Assembly (NCBI GenBank): GCA_026014485.1
Contig: JAOZIE010000020.1
Location: 87,221-151,220 of the forward strand
Direction: 5' to 3'
Origin: Candidatus Bathyarchaeota archaeon
Lineage (GTDB): Archaea; Thermoproteota; Bathyarchaeia; Bathyarchaeales; Bathycorpusculaceae
Length of the DNA stretch: 64,000 bases
Below are positions 61,048 through 64,000 of this stretch, piece by piece. The position numbers and the translations under genes are program-made. Every line of letters starts with the position of its first letter. The stretch's first letter is position 1. The notes under the pieces are model-generated. The model saw nothing but the letters and a program-made list of their open reading frames with translations, did no database searches and had not been told where the DNA came from.

Positions 61048-63144
61048 CTAGAAGTAGGGGCTTGTCTGTTTTGGTCTGCCTTTTCTTTGTGTGTTTAGCC
61101 CTATTTTTTGTGTTGAGCTTCTCCGTCTACGTACTATCATGAGCACCACCAGCACTGCAACCACCACCGCGACAACTAAACCGACAATCACGGGCAGTGA
61201 GAAGAATCCGGGGTCGGTTTTGGTGAGGTTCATGGTTTGGTATGTGGTTTTGTTGGCGGTTAGCTGGATAGTTATGGTTGTTGTTGAATAACCTGATTTT
61301 GTGATTTCAACGGCGTAGGTTCCTTCGGGGATATCGGTTAATGTTGCGTAGCCCGTGGCGTTTGAGATACCCGTTATCGTTGGTGTTCCTGCCGGTTGGA
61401 ACTGTGCCGTTATGGTTGCATCGGTCACGGGGACCCCGTCTTCTTCGGCAACTAGTATCTGCAGGGTTCCCTTAGGTGCGCTCAAGTTAAGGTCCACCGT
61501 TAGTTTGATGGAGTCGGCTGCGCTTTGATATCCAGTTTTGGTTGCGTTCACTTTGACGGTTACAACGGTCCGTCTTGAAACTTCTGGTGCATTAAAAACT
61601 GTGGTGTAGTAGCCGTTTCCTTCCTCAGTAGTTTTAGCCAAGCTGCATCCTTTGCTTGCAGTCTCAAAGCTTACAGTTGCCTTCCCAACAGGTTCAGTAC
61701 CATTACCTGTTACGTACGCCCTGAGCGTGGTCTGATTACCCGAATTTACGATGGTAGAGTCAGCTACAACTGAAACATTCAAGAAAACGGTGTCAATGAG
61801 GAAAGTTGTCATTTTTGCCTGCCCCGCATTGTAGCCGCTGCTTTGAGCTGTAACAGCGGTTGAGCCAGATGCGAAAGTGGCGGTGAAGGTTCCCTTAGCA
61901 TACGTTTCCCCAAACGGGATTGTTAGTGTAGCGTTAACGGAGCCCACTTCAGGTGCGGATGAAGACAGGTAAACAAGGATATCCCCAACTGGGTCTTTGG
62001 CAGGTTTGCCCTTGGAATCCTGAAGCTGAACCTGAATAGCGTCGCAAGCTTTGCCATCCGCCGGCATCGCTGATGGGAGACAGTACACTGAAAGTTTAGA
62101 CGGTACTGGACCAACTGAGCTAAGCGTGGCTTGATTAGTTGTGCAGTTGGGGGCTGCAGCAGTTATGGTTGTTGTTCCCGCTTGATAGGTGGTGGTGAAT
62201 TCGGCAAGAGCAAAGGTTTGACCTGCGCTGACGGTTACGGTTTGCTCCACCGCGCCCACCGCAGTGTTAGCGGATGATAACGTGATGGTGGTGTCTGAAG
62301 AGGATGTGGCAAGTTTGCCCTTTGCGTCTTGCAGTTGAACGGCAACCTGCTGATACGTGTTTCCATCAGCTGTAACTTTTGGTGGAGCAAGGTAAACTTT
62401 GAGGTTTAAGGCTTCTTCTTGCATATCTTGCGTTGTGATTGTTGCCTGTGCAGAGCTGTAACCTGAAGAGGTTGCAGTTACCTTTGCTGACCCCACAGCG
62501 TTAGTCTTCACAGTTGCGGTGCTGTAGGTTTTTCCCGCCTCAATCTTTAACGTTGAGTCCACTGTGATTGTAGTTTCGTTGGAGCTGGACAGAGTTACCT
62601 GTACGCCTTCATTAGGTGCCTTTGCTGGTGCACCTGTGGAATCCTGAAGCTGAACTATAACTGCGGCGTAAGAGTTGCCGTTAGCGGGAAGAACTGGAGG
62701 TAGCCCGTAGACTGCAAGCTTAGAGGGGATGGGTCCAATCGTAGTTACGGTTGTCTGTACGGTCATGTAGCCTGAAGCGGCTGCCGTGATGGTTGTGGCC
62801 CCTGGTGTGTAAGTGGCGTGAAATTCGGCTGTTGCACATGTTTCGCCTTCATGTATGATTACCGTGGGGTCAACGGTGCCCACGCTGGTTAGACTGGATG
62901 ACAACCGCACTTCAAGGTCTTGCTGTGCCCTGAGGGGCGCACCTTTGCTATCCTGTAATTGTACCGCAAGAATGCTGTACCCGCGATTGTCGGCTAATAC
63001 GCTGTTTGGTCCCGCATAAAGTTTGAGCTGCGGGGCTGTTGATGCTCCAGAAACCACGCTGGCGATATCCTGAATCATAACAATTTGGGCCAACGATAAA
63101 ACGAGAAAAACAGAAACAACTGTAACGAGTCTGCCTTTTTTCAT
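61048..63144 (-). CDS. Large surface protein with tandem Ig-like (Big_1/invasin-type) repeats
   Basis: A 698-residue protein: signal peptide (VVSVFLVLSLAQIVMI region), four tandem ~100-residue repeats of the invasin-type Ig fold, each with a VQLQDSKGxP core (in order VQLQDSKGAP, VQLQDSTGAP, VQLQDAKGKL, VQLQDSKGKP) and a GxTxxxAxxSGY-like end, then a further Ig-like domain, a carboxypeptidase-regulatory-like domain (VPVTDATITAQF...YAVEITKSGY) and a C-terminal membrane helix (LPVIVGLVVAVVVAVLVVLM) with RRRR. A cell-surface adhesin or scaffold. The start MKKGRLV was chosen as the one giving a signal peptide; the minus-strand TATA box ATTTATATTC lies about 53 bases upstream. Confidence 0.85.
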   Translation of the reverse strand: MKKGRLVTVVSVFLVLSLAQIVMIQDIASVVSGASTAPQLKLYAGPNSVLADNRGYSILAVQLQDSKGAPLRAQQDLEVRLSSSLTSVGTVDPTVIIHEGETCATAEFHATYTPGATTITAAASGYMTVQTTVTTIGPIPSKLAVYGLPPVLPANGNSYAAVIVQLQDSTGAPAKAPNEGVQVTLSSSNETTITVDSTLKIEAGKTYSTATVKTNAVGSAKVTATSSGYSSAQATITTQDMQEEALNLKVYLAPPKVTADGNTYQQVAVQLQDAKGKLATSSSDTTITLSSANTAVGAVEQTVTVSAGQTFALAEFTTTYQAGTTTITAAAPNCTTNQATLSSVGPVPSKLSVYCLPSAMPADGKACDAIQVQLQDSKGKPAKDPVGDILVYLSSSAPEVGSVNATLTIPFGETYAKGTFTATFASGSTAVTAQSSGYNAGQAKMTTFLIDTVFLNVSVVADSTIVNSGNQTTLRAYVTGNGTEPVGKATVSFETASKGCSLAKTTEEGNGYYTTVFNAPEVSRRTVVTVKVNATKTGYQSAADSIKLTVDLNLSAPKGTLQILVAEEDGVPVTDATITAQFQPAGTPTITGISNATGYATLTDIPEGTYAVEITKSGYSTTTITIQLTANKTTYQTMNLTKTDPGFFSLPVIVGLVVAVVVAVLVVLMIVRRRRSSTQKIGLNTQRKGRPKQTSPYF

Positions 63145-63594
63145 GTTTCTACACCAACAACGTGAATTTGGATTGCGGTCTGGTGAAGTTTTTCTAGAAT
63201 ATAAATCGGTTGTATTGATACATAATACTGAACACGTGTGGAACACAACTACGCTTTATGGGGGATCTGAACAAAACTGGTTTTGCTCCTTTACTTTTTC
63301 TTTTTGGCTTGATGTGGGGGTCTTTGCTTAACTTGGCGTTGTGTGTTGTTGGGGTCTAAGCAAAACGTCTGCTGTGATTGATTGATTAAATGTTACATGT
63401 TGCTTGCTTTGGGTGTTTAACTGATAACTGCAAGCACGCTAAAGTTCTCTATAAGCCTCTATTGGTTTAAATTATTTCGCGGCTATTTTTGTTTTCTGCA
63501 AAATCTTATAAACAAAACGATTCACTAATAGCGTTATGCACTGGTTAGGCTTTACAGCTAAACCTTGCATTAAGCCTTAATGGGTGAAAAAAGG
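63145..63594. other. Divergent intergenic region between surface-protein genes
   Basis: Contains a minus-strand TATA box (about 63197-63206) for the Ig-repeat gene and a plus-strand TATA box CTTATAAAC (about 63506-63514) for the PQQ-repeat gene. I see no gene and no repeat of the types listed. Confidence 0.5.
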
Positions 63595-64000
63595 ATGGAA
63601 AACAAAAAAAACAATAAAATCGCACTAGCACTAGTGGCGATATTGTTATTTTCATCGATTCTGGCAATACAAGGCTTCTCAACGACTTCAACAGTTCAGG
63701 CACAGACTGACTACGGCGACAAAATGCAGTATGACTGGCCAATGCACCTGGGCAATTCTGAAAACACGAACTTTAATGCAGGACCTGCACCGAACACCCC
63801 TAACGTACTTTGGTCGACTAGACGTCCTGACACTGGAGCTTCTATATCTGCAGCTCCTCCAATTGCTATCGACGGCAAAATTATCGCTTACGCCGGAAGC
63901 ACAAAACTGTGGGCATTTGATGCCTTAACTGGGGCTTTAGTGTGGGAAACTGACATGAACGGGGGCTTCCGCGGCTTCGGAACAGGTGCTGTGTATAAGA
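63595..64000 (+). CDS. PQQ-like beta-propeller surface protein (runs off the window)
   Basis: An open frame to the end of the window, 135 codons visible. A signal peptide (IALALVAILLFSSILAIQGF) is followed by the start of an eight-bladed PQQ-type propeller: DWPMHLGNSENTNF, VLWSTRRPDTGASISAAPPIAIDGKIIAY and the blade motif LWAFDALTGALVWETDM. Such proteins bind ligands or sugars outside the cell. GGTGA lies seven bases before the ATG; an in-frame ATG five codons upstream is an alternative start. Confidence 0.8.
   Translation, partial: MENKKNNKIALALVAILLFSSILAIQGFSTTSTVQAQTDYGDKMQYDWPMHLGNSENTNFNAGPAPNTPNVLWSTRRPDTGASISAAPPIAIDGKIIAYAGSTKLWAFDALTGALVWETDMNGGFRGFGTGAVYK

Noticed and set aside
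1-64000. CRISPR arrays, insertion sequences, prophage or integrated elements
   Set aside because: No regularly spaced repeats, transposase, integrase, capsid or toxin-antitoxin genes were seen anywhere in the window.

Overview
The window is a stretch of archaeal chromosome. The signs are TATA boxes at the usual distance from gene starts, a full set of archaeal or eukaryote-type information genes (Rpo5, Trm1, EndA, NSUN plus PUA proteins), a tRNA-Arg with an intron after base 37, and a surface protein ending in a 'PEFPAW' plus membrane-helix tail. The gene mix (HdrBC with MvhGA, a group 3b NiFe hydrogenase, an ADP-forming acyl-CoA synthetase, a tungsten aldehyde oxidoreductase, class III ribonucleotide reductase) suggests a strictly anaerobic TACK archaeon, most probably Bathyarchaeia. 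That placement is inference. There is no phage, CRISPR array or insertion sequence.

Layout. 0.3-3.7 kb: nrdR-nrdD-nrdG. 4-5 kb: a ketol-acid reductoisomerase of the Bacteroidetes/eukaryote type. 5-5.6 kb: a long gap with one copy of an unusual structured element. 5.7-10.1 kb: TspO-like protein, LipS-like radical SAM protein, homocitrate-synthase-like enzyme and lipoate ligase. 10-14.2 kb: cysS, a DMT transporter, a zinc dehydrogenase and two small genes. 14.3-17.6 kb: tungstate uptake (tupABC) and a ModE-like regulator. 17.6-18.1 kb: a long, eukaryote-like RNA polymerase subunit Rpo5. 19-19.7 kb: two more structured elements in tandem. 19.7-27.2 kb: housekeeping genes (THEP1, trm1, proC, HAD phosphatases, dph6-like).

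27.5-41.8 kb is the energy block: an acyl-CoA synthetase/acetyltransferase fusion; a group 3b hydrogenase (hydB-hydG fusion, hydD, hydA) on the minus strand; then, diverging from it, hdrC-hdrB-mvhG-mvhA and a hydrogenase maturation protease; then an aldehyde ferredoxin oxidoreductase with its own polyferredoxin. The tungstate transporter probably feeds the oxidoreductase. The genes together would link H2, NAD(P)H, ferredoxin and thiol/disulfide pools with aldehyde oxidation and acetyl-CoA/ATP. 42-49 kb: RNA modification, glnA, hisS, endA, mtnA and an HTH-phosphoribosyltransferase regulator. 49-55.7 kb: a bacterial-type uvrB-uvrA-uvrC repair operon. 57-58.8 kb: lysine 2,3-aminomutase followed by an EctA-like acetyltransferase, a probable N-acetyl-beta-lysine osmolyte pathway. 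58.9-59.6 kb: a transporter gene broken by two compensating frameshifts. 61-64 kb: large surface proteins.

The most unusual signal is non-coding. A ~130-base element occurs three times. Its three nested helices keep pairing while their sequences differ, and each copy is followed 36-40 bases later by a TATA box fused to a 25-bp split motif (TTGTGACTG, seven bases, ACTACAACA or ACACCAACA). The motif also occurs alone elsewhere in the window. I recognise neither piece.
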